A stretch of DNA of 64,000 nucleotides from Cycas panzhihuaensis (GCA_023213395.1 CM041465.1:215953741-216017740), one strand, 5' to 3'. Shown: positions 1 through 15,000, counted from the stretch's first letter. Notes: a model not told the origin generated them from the letters alone. A program made the numbers and translations.

Positions 1-255
1 TTATCCTCTCAACTTGATGAGACCATATGGCTTCTTGATTCTAGTGCAACAAGACACATGACAGGTTCTGAAAAAATGTTGGAAGAGACCCAACTAATCA
101 ACACTCAAATGGTCACATTTGGGGATAACATGACTTACAATGTGACCAAAATTGGTAGGGCACCAATCATATTAAAGAACTCCAACATTAGACACCACAT
201 CAGTAATGTGTTTCTTATACCTAGTATGAAGATGAACCTACTTTCCATTAGTTAA
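1..255 (+). pseudogene. Copia-A protease (retropepsin) fragment
   Basis: The frame reads IWLLDSSATRHMT, the copia aspartic protease active-site region. The usual D-S-G is D-S-S here, so the catalytic Gly is lost. It continues through the typical protease/pre-integrase sequence to a stop just after NLLSIS at 253-255, where family members normally continue with Gln. The start is outside the window. The role in a live element would be cleavage of Gag-Pol inside virus-like particles; this copy is inactive. Confidence 0.85.
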
Positions 256-519
256 ATGGATAAGTAGAACTTAGATGTCCTCTTTAGCTAGGGCATTTGC
301 AGAATTACAGACTATGCTATAGGAAAACTTATGGCCATAGGACATGAAGATGGTGGCTTATACAGACTAGATGGAGTCCCTCTTATCATTACTCCCCAAC
401 ATGAATCCTGCTCAATGGCTAACATAACTCAATATGATAAGGAGAAGGGTGCAATTAAGGAAGAGTTCCCTTACATACATGAATAAGGAGAATGCTCCCA
501 CTCAAAGTATGAAGTAACC

Positions 520-1410
520 ACAAATAGATCTAAAGACCACCTATGGCATCAATGCTTAGGTCATTTAAATATGCAAAGCTTGAATCTTATGTCTAAGCTC
601 AAAATAGTATATGACCTACCCAAAATCAAGAGATATCGGAACATATGTGAGGCATGCCTAAAGGGAAAGCAACAAAGAGAAAAATGCCCTTCCAAGAATG
701 CTTAGAGAGATTCAAAACCATTAGAGTTGGTACATTTTGATATTTGTGGGCCTATGTCCACCCAATCTCTCAATGGTAGTTGGTATTTCATTACCTTCAT
801 AGATGACTTCTCAAGGAAAGTATGGGTCTACTTCTTCAGAAATAAATATCAAGCCCTAGATAGATTCAAAGAGTTTAAAGCTCCTACTGAAAATGAAAAT
901 GGGATGAGAATCAAGACCCTTAGATCTGACAATGGTGGTGAGTACATTTCAAACCAGTTCAATACTTTTTGCAAAGAACATGGCATCTAACGTCAATTTT
1001 CTACTCCTCACACACCTCAGCAGAGTGGTGTAGTTGAAAGGATAAATCAAACTTTGATCAATAAAAGAAAAGCCATGCTTAGTGCGACCAACCTTACCAC
1101 TAGATTTTGGGCTGATGCCATTACCACAACTGCTTACCTAACCAACATAAGTCCCATAATTGTGGTTAGGAACATTACTCCCGAAGAAGCTTGGTCAGGT
1201 CAAAAAGCATCTGTAGCTCACTTAAGGATCTTTGGATGCATGACATACAAACATGTCCCAAAGGATAATAGGAAAAAACTTGATGACAAGAGCCTTAAGT
1301 TCATCTTCCTTGGCTATGTACCTGGTTGCAAAGCCTATAAAGTCTTTGACACAGTTGGTAAGTAAGCTTACATGACACGGGATATAAACTTTAAAGAAGA
1401 ACCATAGGTA
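520..1410 (+). pseudogene. Copia-A integrase (zinc finger plus DDE core), broken
   Basis: The HHCC zinc finger is visible from about 540: WHQCLGH...N, then CEACLKGK near 650. The core follows: VHFDICGPM supplies the first Asp, LRSDNGGEY (about 925) the second Asp, and GVVERINQTL (about 1035) the Glu. The C-terminal part reads HLRIFGCMTYKHVP and ends around DTVGK. Stops interrupt it near 702, 988 and 1363. All three catalytic acids survive, so decay is by stop codons rather than active-site loss. Integrase would insert the cDNA and create the 5-bp target duplications seen throughout the window. Confidence 0.9.
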
Positions 1411-1789
1411 TTGACATCTCTTCTACATTGGATTGTAGCAGAAGATGAAGTTGGTACAACACAAGTGACCCTTAGACAAACTTTGGAGCCACTTGTACCA
1501 GCTTACTCCTACACTCCTAGTTCATCATTAGTTCCAACAACTTCTTTTTCATCCACTCAAGCAAGTATAAATTTACCTCATATTTTAGTTGATGACCTTC
1601 AAGCGGAAGCCACTAGCTTTCAGCCACCTCCTAAATGGGTACAACAACTTTTAAAGGATGCTCCTCCTCCTCGCACAACTATAAAGAGGCCTTCCAAGAT
1701 GAGACACTCTGTAAATTTTGCCCTCATGGCATGTGTCCTTGAAACTCCTGAACCTTCCACATTTGAGGAGGCACAAAGACCAAACATAG

Positions 1790-2660
1790 AAAGTAGCTAT
1801 GGATGAAGAGATGAATTCTATCTTAAAAAATGACACTTGGGAGCTAACTAAATTGCCACCTGGGAAGAAAGTAATTGACTGTAGATGGTTATATAAGACA
1901 AAGTTCTATGTAGATGGTATCATAGAGCGTCACAAAGCTCGCCTTGTTGCAAGAGGTTTTAAACAACACGAGGGGGTTGACTATGATGAGACCTTTGCAC
2001 CAAGAACTAACATGACCACATTCTGTTTGGTTATGTCCCTAGTAGCCCAATTTGGTTGGCCTGTCTACCAAATGGATGTAAAGAGTGCTTTCCTCAATGG
2101 AGAGCTTAAAGAAGAGGTTTTCTTGAAACAACCCCTTGGCTATGCTATTCCAGGATAAGAACACTTAGTTTGCAGACTCAAAAAAGCTCTTTATGGACTC
2201 AAGCAGGCACCACGTGCTTGGTATGCAAAGATAGATGCATTTCTCACTCAGCATGGATGTAATCGTTCACCCTCTGACCCTGGTCTCTATATTTGGGTTG
2301 GAGATAATTTGATCACCATCATTGTACTTTATGTGGATGATCTTTCTCTCACCGGCAATGATATAAATGGAATTTCTTAGCTCCGATCAGAGTTGAAAAG
2401 TAATTTTGAGATGACTAACCTTGGCTTACTTCATTACTTCCTTGGAATTGAAGTTTAGCAAGAACCATGACAAATCCTCTTAACTGAAACCAGGTATGCT
2501 AATGAACTATTGGAAAGATTCAGAATGACTGAATGCAAGCCTGCACCAATTCCTATGGAGACAGAAACCAAGTTAAACATGGATGAACAAGGAAAACCTT
2601 TTGATCCTACTTTGTACCAGAAGTTAGTGGGAGTCTCATCTATCTCACTCATACTCACCT
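1790..2660 (+). pseudogene. Copia-A reverse transcriptase, broken
   Basis: The copia RT (RVT_2) signature blocks are in order: NDTWELTKLPPGKKVI, WLYKTKF, ERHKARLVARGFKQ, YQMDVKSAFLNGEL, LYGLKQAPRAWY, and the catalytic LYVDDLSLTGND at about 2327-2362 with YVDD codons at 2330-2341. The sequence after it, LHYFLGIEV, is also typical. In-frame stops occur near 2156, 2379 and 2457 (PG-stop-EHLV, IS-stop-LRSEL, EV-stop-QEP). The catalytic Asp pair is intact, but no continuous product is possible. Confidence 0.92.
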
Positions 2661-3297
2661 GGATATCTCATATGTAGTAGGGATCTACTCTAGGTATATG
2701 TTACAGCCTAAAGCATCTCATTGGAAAGCAACTACTAGGATACCCAAATATATTCGTGGCACTCATCAGTTTGGACTTGAGTATAATAAGATTGAATCAC
2801 CTATTCTAAAGGGATATACAAATGTTGATTGGGCAGGTTTCTAAGACACATGCCATTCAACTTCAGGTTATTATTTTGATTTGAACTTAGCTATAATCTC
2901 ATGAAGCTGTAAAAAGCATCTCACTATTGCCCTTTCATCTACTGAAGTAGAATATAAAGCAGCTATCCATGCTACAACCAAGTTGATTTGGCTCAGAAGG
3001 ATTCTTACTGAGCTTGGACTTTAATAGACTTCACCAACCATCCTGTACCGTGACAATCAAAGTGTGCTGAAGATGATGAAGAATCTTGTATTCCATGTTA
3101 GAACCAAGCACATTGAGGTCCATCATCACTTCATTTGTGAGCATGTCCAAAATAGAGAAGTTGATCTTGTCTACCATCCTACTAAAGACCAGGTTACAGA
3201 CATCTTCACTAAAGCACTTGGTGAACCAAAGTTTGAACGGTTTAGATTTGACCCTGGCATTCAAAAAAATGAAGTTGTTATTAAGGGAGGGTGTTAA
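2661..3297 (+). pseudogene. Copia-A RNase H domain, broken
   Basis: This is the RNase H tail of copia Pol. It carries GTHQFGLEY, GYTNVDWAG, ALSSTEVEYKA, YRDNQSVLKM and RTKHIEVHHHFI, and ends in DIFTKALGEPKFE. These are the conserved plant copia blocks (TDADWAG, SSTEAEY, DNQSA, RTKHIE, DIFTKAL). Several stops lie upstream, but from about 3064 it is open for 77 codons. The coding end abuts the polypurine tract, as expected. Confidence 0.88.
3282..3291 (+). other. Polypurine tract of Copia-A
   Basis: The purine run AAGGGAGGG lies immediately before the TGTTAAAACA start of the 3' LTR. In live elements this primes plus-strand synthesis. Confidence 0.8.
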
Positions 3298-3651
3298 AAC
3301 ATTGTAATATCTCCTCTATTTCTTCTTATTTATGTAAATTCATGATTATAATGTATTAATGGACCCTTTTATATAATTAAATCATATTGGATAGTGAGGT
3401 CAGGTCCACCTCTTGTGCCATTAAGTCAGCCTATCACAATGCTTTGTAATCTTGGCAAATGGCTATAAATATTGCCCTGCACCTTTGTACTTATCATTGG
3501 ATTTTGGTTAATGTGGAAGCTCTACCCGAGAGAGAGCCTACAGTGTGGTGAATTCACCTGTACTATTGCTTGTTTAGTTTCTTTATTTATTGAATGTTTA
3601 GATTATTATACTTGAATTAGGCACATGTATTTAGATCCTACTGTTTTCTCA
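3292..3651 (+). repeat. 3' LTR of Copia-A (about 360 bp)
   Basis: It begins TGTTAAAACATT right after the polypurine tract and ends ...TTTTCTCA, giving TG...CA termini. A TATA-like box (GCTATAAATATT) at about 3462-3473 would place U3/R roughly 170 bp into the LTR. The end is fixed by comparison with the empty site at 37600. The 5' partner LTR is outside the window, so intra-element divergence cannot be read. Confidence 0.8.
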
Positions 3652-4095
3652 TATCTATGGTAGAATGAGTGAAAACAAACAAAAATATATACCAAACAAT
3701 ACCAAATAAATATATACAATATAAATCAAATATTTATAATGCTCTGTAACATGCTTTATAATAAAAAAAAATATAAATATTTATCTATAATGAGCCCTGT
3801 AGCGCTCTGATACCAAATGAAGGCAACAATGAGAGTCAAAGGGAGCAAATCATGTAACAAAAGATAATATCAAACAAAAATATAGCATAATGGCAGTGTT
3901 GAAGAATGCTTGGGGTCTTATGACCCTTGTATAAATAGACAAGAGTTAGGTGGGAACCCAATGCCTACCGTCATTTAGTGTTTAAAAACATTGTTTAAAA
4001 AAATCAAGTCACATGGCTTAAGTCAGCTCCCTAAAGTCTAATGTCGACGTACATGCCATGTGTGCCATCAGATAATTAATGAACATTATCCAACA
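3652..4095 (-). mobile_element. Copia-B, copy 1: leader, PBS and 5' LTR remnant
   Basis: Read on the minus strand this is the 5' end of Copia-B. The 5' LTR is 3818-4095 (278 bp, TGTTGGATAATG... to ...CTTCA). A two-base gap is followed by the PBS at 3804-3815 (TGGTATCAGAGC, complementary to initiator tRNA-Met) and then leader sequence. It matches 37600-38043 closely. The flanking CTAGA (4096-4100) is the same target base series as at 38044-38048. The same element thus sits at the same site in both loci, so it was inserted before the duplication. Copia-A interrupts the leader at 3651. Confidence 0.88.
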
Positions 4096-4520
4096 CTAGA
4101 CTCTACTGTTGCTTCATTAGAAACTATGCGTCTCTTGCCACCGTCCTCACCAACCTATCCTATAAAGACTTATTTTGAAAATAGTTTCTTGTTATAAATG
4201 AAGCCTTTAACCACATTAAAATAATCATGACCTCCACCCTTATCCTCACTACTCTAGATTTCTCCCAACCATTTCTACTTAAATGTGACACCTCTAGTTT
4301 TAACTTAGGTGCAGTACTCATATAAAATTTTCACCTAATTACATTTAAAAGTCATAAGTTTAAAGAACATGAGTGCCAACTTTACACATATCAAGAGGGA
4401 ATAAAAGTTATTTTACATGCATTAGATAAATGATACCAATACTTCCTTAACTCTAAGTTCACTATTCTAACTAACCATCATAGCCTTCATGATCTTCTTG
4501 ACTAGTTGGTCCTATTTAAA
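4096..4520 (+). pseudogene. Gypsy-K copy 1: RT tail and RNase H, broken
   Basis: The Ty3/gypsy RNase H module reads TLDFSQPFLLKCDTSSFNLGAV and then FKSHKFKEHECQLYTYQE, VILHALDK, FTILTNHHSLHDLLD. These correspond to the gypsy blocks ETDAS..GIGAVL, KLSxxExxYxTYEKE and TDHxSL. One stop lies between GAV and the next block. The sequence starts exactly at the Copia-B insertion point, so the upstream RT part of this copy is beyond Copia-B and outside the window. Confidence 0.87.
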
Positions 4521-6067
4521 GAATAATCTAAGTTGATTAATCAACTCTAGGTATTTAATTTTACCATAACATATAAAAAATGTAAGGATAATATTGTTAC
4601 TAACACTGTCTCGTGCCTTTTACTTGAACCCACCATTCATGTTGTCTCCTAATCTTGGCCCACCTAGCTATCTGAGTTAGCCACTACCAACCAATCCCAA
4701 CATGATTACATAATGAACTGCAAAAGTCCATACTTAAAATAATTAGTTTATGCATAATAATCATCTCCTCTATAAAACTCATATCTTTGTCCATCTTGCA
4801 TCATCTTTCATTTTTTACATCCTCTCTAAATATAATTCCATCCCCTTATGAGGCCACTCTGGATTTAATAAAATCTATCATTATATTTGTGCTAATTTTT
4901 ACTGGCTATATATAAAATTTGATGTCTTTACCTTCATCTTTGAATGTAACATATTCTAATGTAATAAACCTGAGATAGCTATTGAACTTAGATTCTTCCA
5001 ACCCTTACATAATCCCCAAGGTAAATAGTAAGATATTACTATTGGCCTTCCATCATCTTCCAATTTTGACTCCATCCTTATTATCAATAATAGATTAACC
5101 ACAAATTCTCATTTTGTACTAGTCCATGCCTCCTATAAGGTCCATCACCTCTCTAATTTATATGTCTAATTAAATTTCTATCTTTATAGATTTCCTTCTA
5201 CCATGGTCTATGATTGAGACCCTAATTTTACTAGGTTATTTTAATACGAACTCTTTTGTACCTCAGGAGCCTTCTTCAACATGAGTTTAGCATACCATCC
5301 TTAGACTAATGGTTAGCCGTTGGTCCTTAATAAAATATTAAAGACCTACTTATATTATTTTTCCTTAGAATACCATAGCAAATGAATCTCTTAGTTAGCC
5401 CTCATTGAATACTAGTATAACTCCTCATATAATTGTCTTATTGGTATATCCTTATTCATGGCCCTTTACAATTGTCCCTTACCATACTACCATACTCTTA
5501 TTACCAACTTACGAATGACTACTGTCTAGCAAAAATTTTAGGACATAAACTAAATTCTCTATACTCTCAAGCATAACTAATCCATTGCCTAGAATGATAT
5601 GCAATAACTCATTGACCACCATCATTATAATCATTCATTCTCAATAAGTTGCATTGTATTTCTCCACCTCTAACCATATAAGTAGTAATCCTTAAAGCAA
5701 AATAATAATCACAAGCTATGCCTCCATTATTGTGGTCCATACAAAATCCTCAAACATATTAGTGAATGTTATTATGCCCTTGAACTCCTCAGCAATACTA
5801 AATTCATAATGTTTTCCATGTTTCTTATCTCCAAAAGTACCTTAGTAAAGTAATCACCCTATAAATTGACGTTCTTATCTTTAACAAAATGTAAGTCCAT
5901 AATGTTCCTCCTAACTACATCTTACCTAGCCATCAATGTTGCCTTCATATCATGACAATCTCTAAGTACCTTGTATAACAGGTTGGCCATGAATTAGAAG
6001 AAGTAACTTAGGAATTAGAAGAATTTATTAATCAACATCCATATTTTCTTAACCTTAAGGACTCAAC
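4521..6067 (+). pseudogene. Gypsy-K copy 1: integrase with chromodomain-like C-terminus, broken
   Basis: A decayed gypsy integrase. SLAYHP near 5285 followed by TNG is the family's AYHPQTDGQ block. Around 5520-5690 the frame resembles the GPY/F-type tail (LKHN..IA.NDMQ...FLHL.PYK). At about 5980-6065 ELEEFINQHPYFLNLKD resembles the end of a chromodomain (ED...F..HFP.F.LEDK). This points to a chromovirus, whose chromodomain tethers integration to chromatin marks. Stops are frequent. The copy at 38044-39499 has lost the last part by deletion. Confidence 0.75.
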
Positions 6068-6070
6068 ATC

Positions 6071-7060
6071 TTAAGGGAGGGGACCTATTACACAACTAGT
6101 ATTGATAGTAAGACCTGATTGCTAACACATATGACTAAGAGACCTAATTGTTAGTACTAGCCATTAACATTTATATATGGGTTTCTTACTCTCGCCAATG
6201 GAATATATGCTACTTATACCCACCAATGGAATTTCATAAAGTAGTTTTTTGTTGTCTTTATAAGGCCCCACTAAATGTAGAGGGAGAATTATCATATATA
6301 TGAGACATTATATGTGGTAAATTATAATGCAACTTTGTTATTCTTTTGGTGTCCTTTAATTTTCTAATTTACCTATTTTATTAATAAAGGTTGATTTATT
6401 ATATTACTATTCATAATATTGTAGCCTTTGAGATCTCTTGGTTATATGTTTGTGGTATGAATCAGGCAAGTCTATCCTAAGTATGGAAATGTATAAAACA
6501 ATCTCTTTAATCTTGTAAATATTAATTTTGAAGCCTAGCTCTACCTTTATTTCTATCTGTTTTCTTTTCTTTTTCTAATCTATTATCACTTTGTAATTTT
6601 GGACATCTGTTACTCTATTTAGCACTCACTTCTATAAATTTTTTCCTTTTAAAAAAGAAGATTTTATCCTTGGCACAACTTTTCAAATAAATATTCAAGT
6701 TGTAAATATTCTATGCATTTACATAATTTATTACATAAAGAGGGAGTTGTTCCTACAAGTGAAGCATTTTTACCCCTTAATTATCCCTAGATACTTGGAA
6801 CTTGCTTTGAACTATTTGTAGATTGATCATTCTCAAGCATTCTTAGAGGGTATAAATATGCAAGGAAATAGGTACTTGCAATATTGTCACTCCATGTTTG
6901 AGTTAATAAAGAAGAGAAGGATTATATAATTTACTCTTTAAATACAACTATAACTAAAAGAAAAGCTATAAATATCTTGAATACTAAATATTTATATGTA
7001 TATATATTTATATATCTATATGTGTATATGTATACATGTTTATATACAGATAGATACATC

Positions 7061-7094
<34 letters not shown>

Positions 7095-7130
7095 ATAATA
7101 TGCACACATGTGTAGATACATACATGTATA
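6071..7130 (+). repeat. Gypsy-K polypurine tract and 3' LTR (start), copy 1 only
   Basis: The purine run AAGGGAGGGG at 6073-6082 is followed by TATTACACAACTAG at 6086, a TG to TA altered LTR start. The downstream DNA is non-coding, with TATA/polyadenylation-like AT stretches, a C12 run and a (CT)n tract at about 7061-7094. I cannot fix the LTR's 3' end. Everything from 5553 to 7130 is absent from the second locus. Confidence 0.6.
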
Positions 7131-8428
7131 GTAACACTCGACCTAATGCACATTATATATTATATTATATATATTTCATTGTACATTTTATTTTCTTATA
7201 TTTTTATTTCATGTTAAGATGTAATCCACCCTTATTTGTAAAACAAAGACCTAGTGAAATGCCACATTAGGTGTGTGAGATGCACTTAGATATATTTTTA
7301 TACTTCTAAAAATAATATTATGAGACACTTGAGGTAAATAGCCTATGTACAAGTCAACATTTTAGAGGTTAAGTACTGGAACATATGTAAGTAATATAAA
7401 CATTGATACCTACTAATATAAGTGGAACATTTGCATAATGGAGGAAAAATAAAGGGGTACATTATATGAATGGAGTAATTCTTAAGATGGAGGTCTCAGA
7501 AAATCATGACTCTGATGCCTAAATCCCTTTCGAATATTCCACAAGGTTATTAATGTCAGTTGTTGAAGTGACTATAAAGTTGCACCTAAAGAGTATGATG
7601 ATTCCTTTTTAGAGTATGATTAAAAATATGGATTCTCTCTAATTACCTTATAGTTACCCTAATCTTAAGGTAGTTGGTGGTAAAAGGCAACTAATTACCA
7701 AAGGTAATTGACTCTTATTATAAATTCAAAGGTGGGTGATGATTCTAATTTCGATCTCAAATACATCAGTTTGAGGACTCCATATATATGACTTTTTCTC
7801 TCTTACCATATTCTTAAATTTATTTTTCTATTCCTAGGCTCTTTAGTCTTCTTGTGAAAACTCTTATTTGAGTTTGTTATTAATATACTTAATGATGATT
7901 TAGATACTACTAGAGGTGTATTTTCCTAAACTTAGTGTGATATTAGGAGTTTTAATGATTTAAAGTAGCATGTGGTATGAAATACATGCTAATATGAGGT
8001 TGTTAATAACTTACTATTTAGTATGCCTTCATGAACTAGTAGGGGTTATCTTAGTATTTGTTTGTATATCTAGCTAACCTTGGTGTGATACTAAGGGGTT
8101 TTAATAATCTATAGTGGCGGGTGATAAGAAACACTTGCTAACATGTGGGATTATTGCCTTATCTTATATATGGTTTTTAATTGTTTATAAATGCAATTGC
8201 CTAACTTTGATGTAATTCCAAAGGTCCTTAATATAATGCTAAGGGAGTTATGGTATGATTCCATAACTTAAACATAGACATACTTTTGACATGGTGTGTC
8301 TCCATTAATTTTAGCCTTACTGCAATTCTATAGATTTGGTATTTTATAATATTAATCAAGGTGGTTGTCAAAACTTTATATGATGCTAATGAGTCTTAAT
8401 ATACCCAAGTGGAATAATATATTAAGCA
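7131..8428. other. Non-coding repeat DNA, duplicated at 39500-40797
   Basis: I find no supported gene. The stretch contains three to four degenerate units opening with CTTGGTGTGATACTAAGG-like sequence at about 7931, 8079, 8205 and 8313. Spacing shrinks from 148 to about 108 bp, so they are diverged direct repeats rather than a regular satellite. It is collinear with 39500-40797 at roughly 95% identity by eye. It may be gypsy LTR or other repeat sequence. Confidence 0.6.
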
Positions 8429-11153
8429 TGTTAGAAATAAATGCCTAATATACATTCAAGATCATATAATATTATATAATTACAAAGTTAAACATATGAA
8501 ACAAATAAAGAATATGATGTATAAACATATGACATAAGCTACTTATGGGAAATGACCACTTTCAATTATATTATTTCAAACTAATATATATTTGTCATAC
8601 ATATCACCACATTAAATCATAATTTAGGAACCATTTAGTCAATCAATGACCTACAACATAAAAAAGTGTGTGTACCATGACCATCTGGTATATATCAATG
8701 GGGTAATTACATCAATTTAATATTTCCAGAGGTTAGCATTACCTATAATTTCCTTATTAATGTTCAATCCATGTGATATAACTACTTTAAATGTGATTTT
8801 GAGACCATATAAAAGCTAAACATCTACTAGAGCATAAGGGTAACTAATCGTTATACCCACTAGTCCTCTATAATAGCCTTTTCATATATGGTTCACCAAT
8901 ATTTGCCTACTAATTACACTTCATGTATTCCTATTTTACTTATTTTTGGATCTCCTAGTTGATATTATAACTCAAGCAAAATAACTAAGCTGAAAACCTT
9001 TAGCCCCATCTATTACACTGTAGAACAAACTTATAAAAATGGTTATCTGAGTAGAAACATTTGATAAGATAGCTCTTTTTTTTGGCATAGGCTCTATTTT
9101 AACATCCTGTCAAATTAAAGTTTAAACTTCACTCCATTAAAATCGTCCTAAAAAAATCTTTAAAGCATATCATATGATTGGAAATGCTCATGAGTAAGTT
9201 TCATAATGCAACTGATAGCACTCAAATTCAATGCCATATGAGATAGATAATTGTTTTACTGGGCACATGTTCTTAAGAAATTTAAAAAGAGGAAAAATAG
9301 GCATGTAGCCCCTTTGTATCTTGGCTCTTAGTTGCTCATACAACTTCCTCGAGGGAGAAACTAATTCTATAATACATTATAAAATAATTCAATACCATAA
9401 ATCTTAGAAACTTTAGTTTATTAAAAATATTAAATTAAACTTGTTATTCATCATTTTGACATGTACATGACCTCTGAGGGTAAATTCAATGCCCATTCTT
9501 AGTTTTCTTTATAATTCTAATCTAAGGACATATTTCTAAGGTAAATCTAACCTTTTAGATGTAACAATAGCCTAATATTTGCCTGAAACAAGCTCATAAA
9601 GAATAAAATAATAGTTGAAAGTGCCATAATTCTTTAAAAAATGCCCAATAGACATTCTATTTGCCTAATGAACTACCCAACCTATGAATTTATTAGAACA
9701 GATTCCCAATATTATCAACCCTCCTCAATAATCTACAAACTTCATTGATCTATTATCTATAGTCACCAATAAAGCCAAACACAAAGGAAATATAGAAAAA
9801 AAATAGGCTAATTCCTTATCAAACTGGTATAAACCCTCAAAACTTTATTAGGATATAGTAATGGTTCTCATAATTGCCTATAAATCTCTATTCACATTTT
9901 AAATATCTCTTTCTTCCTCTCAGATCTCCCTTCTAGTTTATTATAACTTATAAAATAGAAGAGATCTCTCTACCACATAGTAATTTCACCATTAAATGAT
10001 AATAACATGCAAGAATAATGGTGGCTAAGTGTTGATAAATAATCATAGTGAACACTAGTTGTACCATCCATAATGGTCTACTATTAAGGCCCTAATCACT
10101 TCAACCCTATAATTTCATCCTCTTACTAATAGGGTGGTGCACCAACAAACTCAATTTTTTGATTGCACACATATAGTCAATTGATAATTTCTCACAAAAT
10201 ATAGGTCCAAATCAATTAAGAAGCTCTACTTGAAAGCCTCAATACACTAGTATCTTCACATAAGCCAACAAATTATTTAGTACTCCAAACTATGCCACAA
10301 CACCCTTAATTTTAGCTAATATAATAGATGGAAAATTTGTGGCCTTCCCATGATATTATTAACTTTATAGGGTAATCAAGCTTGTATCCAAAGGCTTGGT
10401 CTCAGACTCTATGTAACACCTACATGTATATTGGAAAAGCACACACATAACTAGTCTAAAAATAAATTAAAATGAATGACAAACCTCTTTGGGATTTAAG
10501 GGAATTGTAACACATGCTCCGATTAGATTTTTATGTATAAGCACTAATATGCTCTAGGCTTATAGCACCAACATACTTTAGGTGCCTTATAAAATTCTAG
10601 TTTGAAACCATACATAACCTATAATAAAACCTCATCTTTCAGACATATAAACTACCCCCCTCATTGATAAAAAATAAGTATACTTAAAACAAGTTTAGAA
10701 TAAACTCTCAATAGGTGGATACACTCATAGTCTTACAACCTAATTGGCATTAAAATAGGCTTAAACTTAGGGCTTTAATACCAAACAAAGAGATAAAAAA
10801 AGTATATAAATAACTTTGATATCATTTATTAGAAATAAATGCCCAATACATGTCTAGGATCATATAAGATTATTAAATTATGAAGCTAAATAGGTGAAAC
10901 AAATAAAGAATAATATGTACAAACACATAACATAAGTTACTTATGGGAAATGACCACTTCTAATTGTATTATGTTAAACCAATGCATATTTATAATACAT
11001 ATCATCACCTGGTTGTCCAATCACAACCTAAGAGCCACTTAGTCAACTAATGACCTACAACATGAAGAAGTGCAGATACGATGACCCTTTGGTGTATATT
11101 AAAGGGGTAATTACATCAATTTAATATTCTCATGGGTTAACATTACCCAACAA
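8429..11153 (-). mobile_element. Element D copy 1: non-autonomous LTR retrotransposon
   Basis: Two direct repeats of about 320 bp (8429-8748 and 10827-11153) have TG...CA termini (TGTTAGAAATAA... to ...ATTACCCAACA). On the minus strand a PBS (TGATATCAAAGTTA, 10811-10824) lies next to the right-hand LTR, so that one is the 5' LTR. The flanks are AAGCA (8424-8428) and AAACA (11154-11158), one transition apart; the duplicate at 40798-43508 has AAACA on both sides. The 2.1-kb interior shows no gag or pol motif and no long frame on either strand. It would depend on proteins supplied by another element. Confidence 0.85.
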
Positions 11154-13759
<2,606 letters not shown>

Positions 13760-14091
13760 TGTTTGGGAATATGAAATCATACACAAATATTCCCATCCAC
13801 AGAATCTTTAACCATATACAGTAAGCAAATAAGAGTACACATAGAAAATAGATATACAATACACATGATTTATGTGGAAAAACCCTTTTGAGAAAAAACC
13901 CATCAGAAAAGGATCCTTTATGGATCACATTGATTTTCATAATTGCTTGATCCATTAAATACACAAGGGCTAAGGCATTTATATTCTTCCAAAAAGTGTC
14001 ACCCGATTAGGGTTGTGACCCTTTGAATAAGTCACATATTTTTGCTTAATCACCTTAGTTAAACCACATAAAAACAACTGGCATGTTAACA
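13760..14091 (-). repeat. 3' LTR of Copia-E copy 1
   Basis: TGTTTGGGAATATG (plus strand) to ...CATGTTAACA, next to the polypurine tract. It carries the family's R-U5 segment with an AAAACCC...TTTTGAG arrangement. It is 332 bp against 356 bp in copy 2, with about 24 bp missing near 14071-14080. A TATA-like element (minus strand GAATATAAATGCC) lies near 13978-13990. Confidence 0.85.
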
Positions 14092-14100
14092 TCCCCCCTT

Positions 14101-15000
14101 AATATCAATGTGGGGAGCCTACTAATTGTAATAGTTATGTTATTACAAAAGTTGGGACTATCTTGCAGCTTCTTTATCTTGTCGATACATCCCCCCTTAA
14201 GGATAACATTGGTGAGTCCTAGTCTAGTATGCATCTTTGTGAATTGATCTTCAGTGAGTGGCTTGGTGAACATGTTCACAAGTTAGAATTCACTTCAATA
14301 ATAATCAACCTGTAGCTTCCCTGGTTTAATCTGTTCACGGATGTAATAGTGCTGAATCTTAATATACTTCGTACATGTATGAAACTCTGGATTCTTTGAT
14401 AGATGAATGGTACTCTAATTATCAATAAAGATATTGGATGCCCATTGAAAACTCCAAGAAACTCTAAGAGACCTTACAACCATACTACTTCCTTCACACT
14501 AGCACCGAGTCCTTGATATTTTGTCTCTATAGAAGATAACACCATTATCAACTGCTTCTTCGACTACCACAAAACAACTCCATTACTAACACCAAATAGG
14601 TATCCAACAATGCACTTTTGATTGTCAGAGTCTCCTTCTTAATCAACATCTGTATAGACATGTAACCTTATCTCTTCACCTTGATAGTATTCAAGACCAA
14701 GATTGATTATCCCCTTTAAATACTTTAGAATCTACTTCATTGCAATCAAATGAGTCACTTGAGGATTCTGCATATAGCGAAAAACCAATCCAGTAATGTA
14801 TACGATATCTAGCCTGGTTTGAGTTAAATAGATTAGACTCCCTACCAACTAGTGATATTTTGTATCATCTATAAAGGATTTGGCCATATCCTTCTATAAT
14901 TTTATACCTTTTACACATGGTGTGGCAATTGGCTTGTAATTTTGCATTCTAAATTTTGCTAACAAGTTCTTCACATACTATGACTACAACAACATGATCT
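14101..15000 (-). pseudogene. Copia-E copy 1 RNase H, broken
   Basis: On the minus strand the distal part reads MNMFTKPLTEDQF (about 14240-14279), the family's DMFTKPL terminus before the polypurine tract. Further up are NLGLEYYQGEE and matches to the SxxEAEY and DNxS blocks, broken by stops. It is equivalent to 47487-48380 in copy 2. Confidence 0.8.

Larger units (their letters stand above)
1..3651 (+). mobile_element. Copia-A: Ty1/copia LTR retrotransposon, 3' part, decayed
   Basis: The window opens inside a copia polyprotein. The order is protease, integrase, reverse transcriptase, RNase H, then a polypurine tract and a 3' LTR, which is diagnostic of Ty1/copia (integrase before RT). The gag and 5' LTR lie left of the window. 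The reading frame is broken by many stops. The right end is inferred at 3651, where the LTR ends in CA and is followed by TATCT (3652-3656). In the duplicate locus that TATCT sits uninterrupted at 37600-37604, so it marks the empty target site. Copia-A therefore inserted into the leader of an older Copia-B copy, after the segmental duplication. Confidence 0.9.

Noticed and set aside
3652-7130. Copy 1 and copy 2 of gypsy-K as two independent insertions
   Set aside because: The same Copia-B sits at the identical base in both, and the shared flanking DNA continues for over 8 kb.
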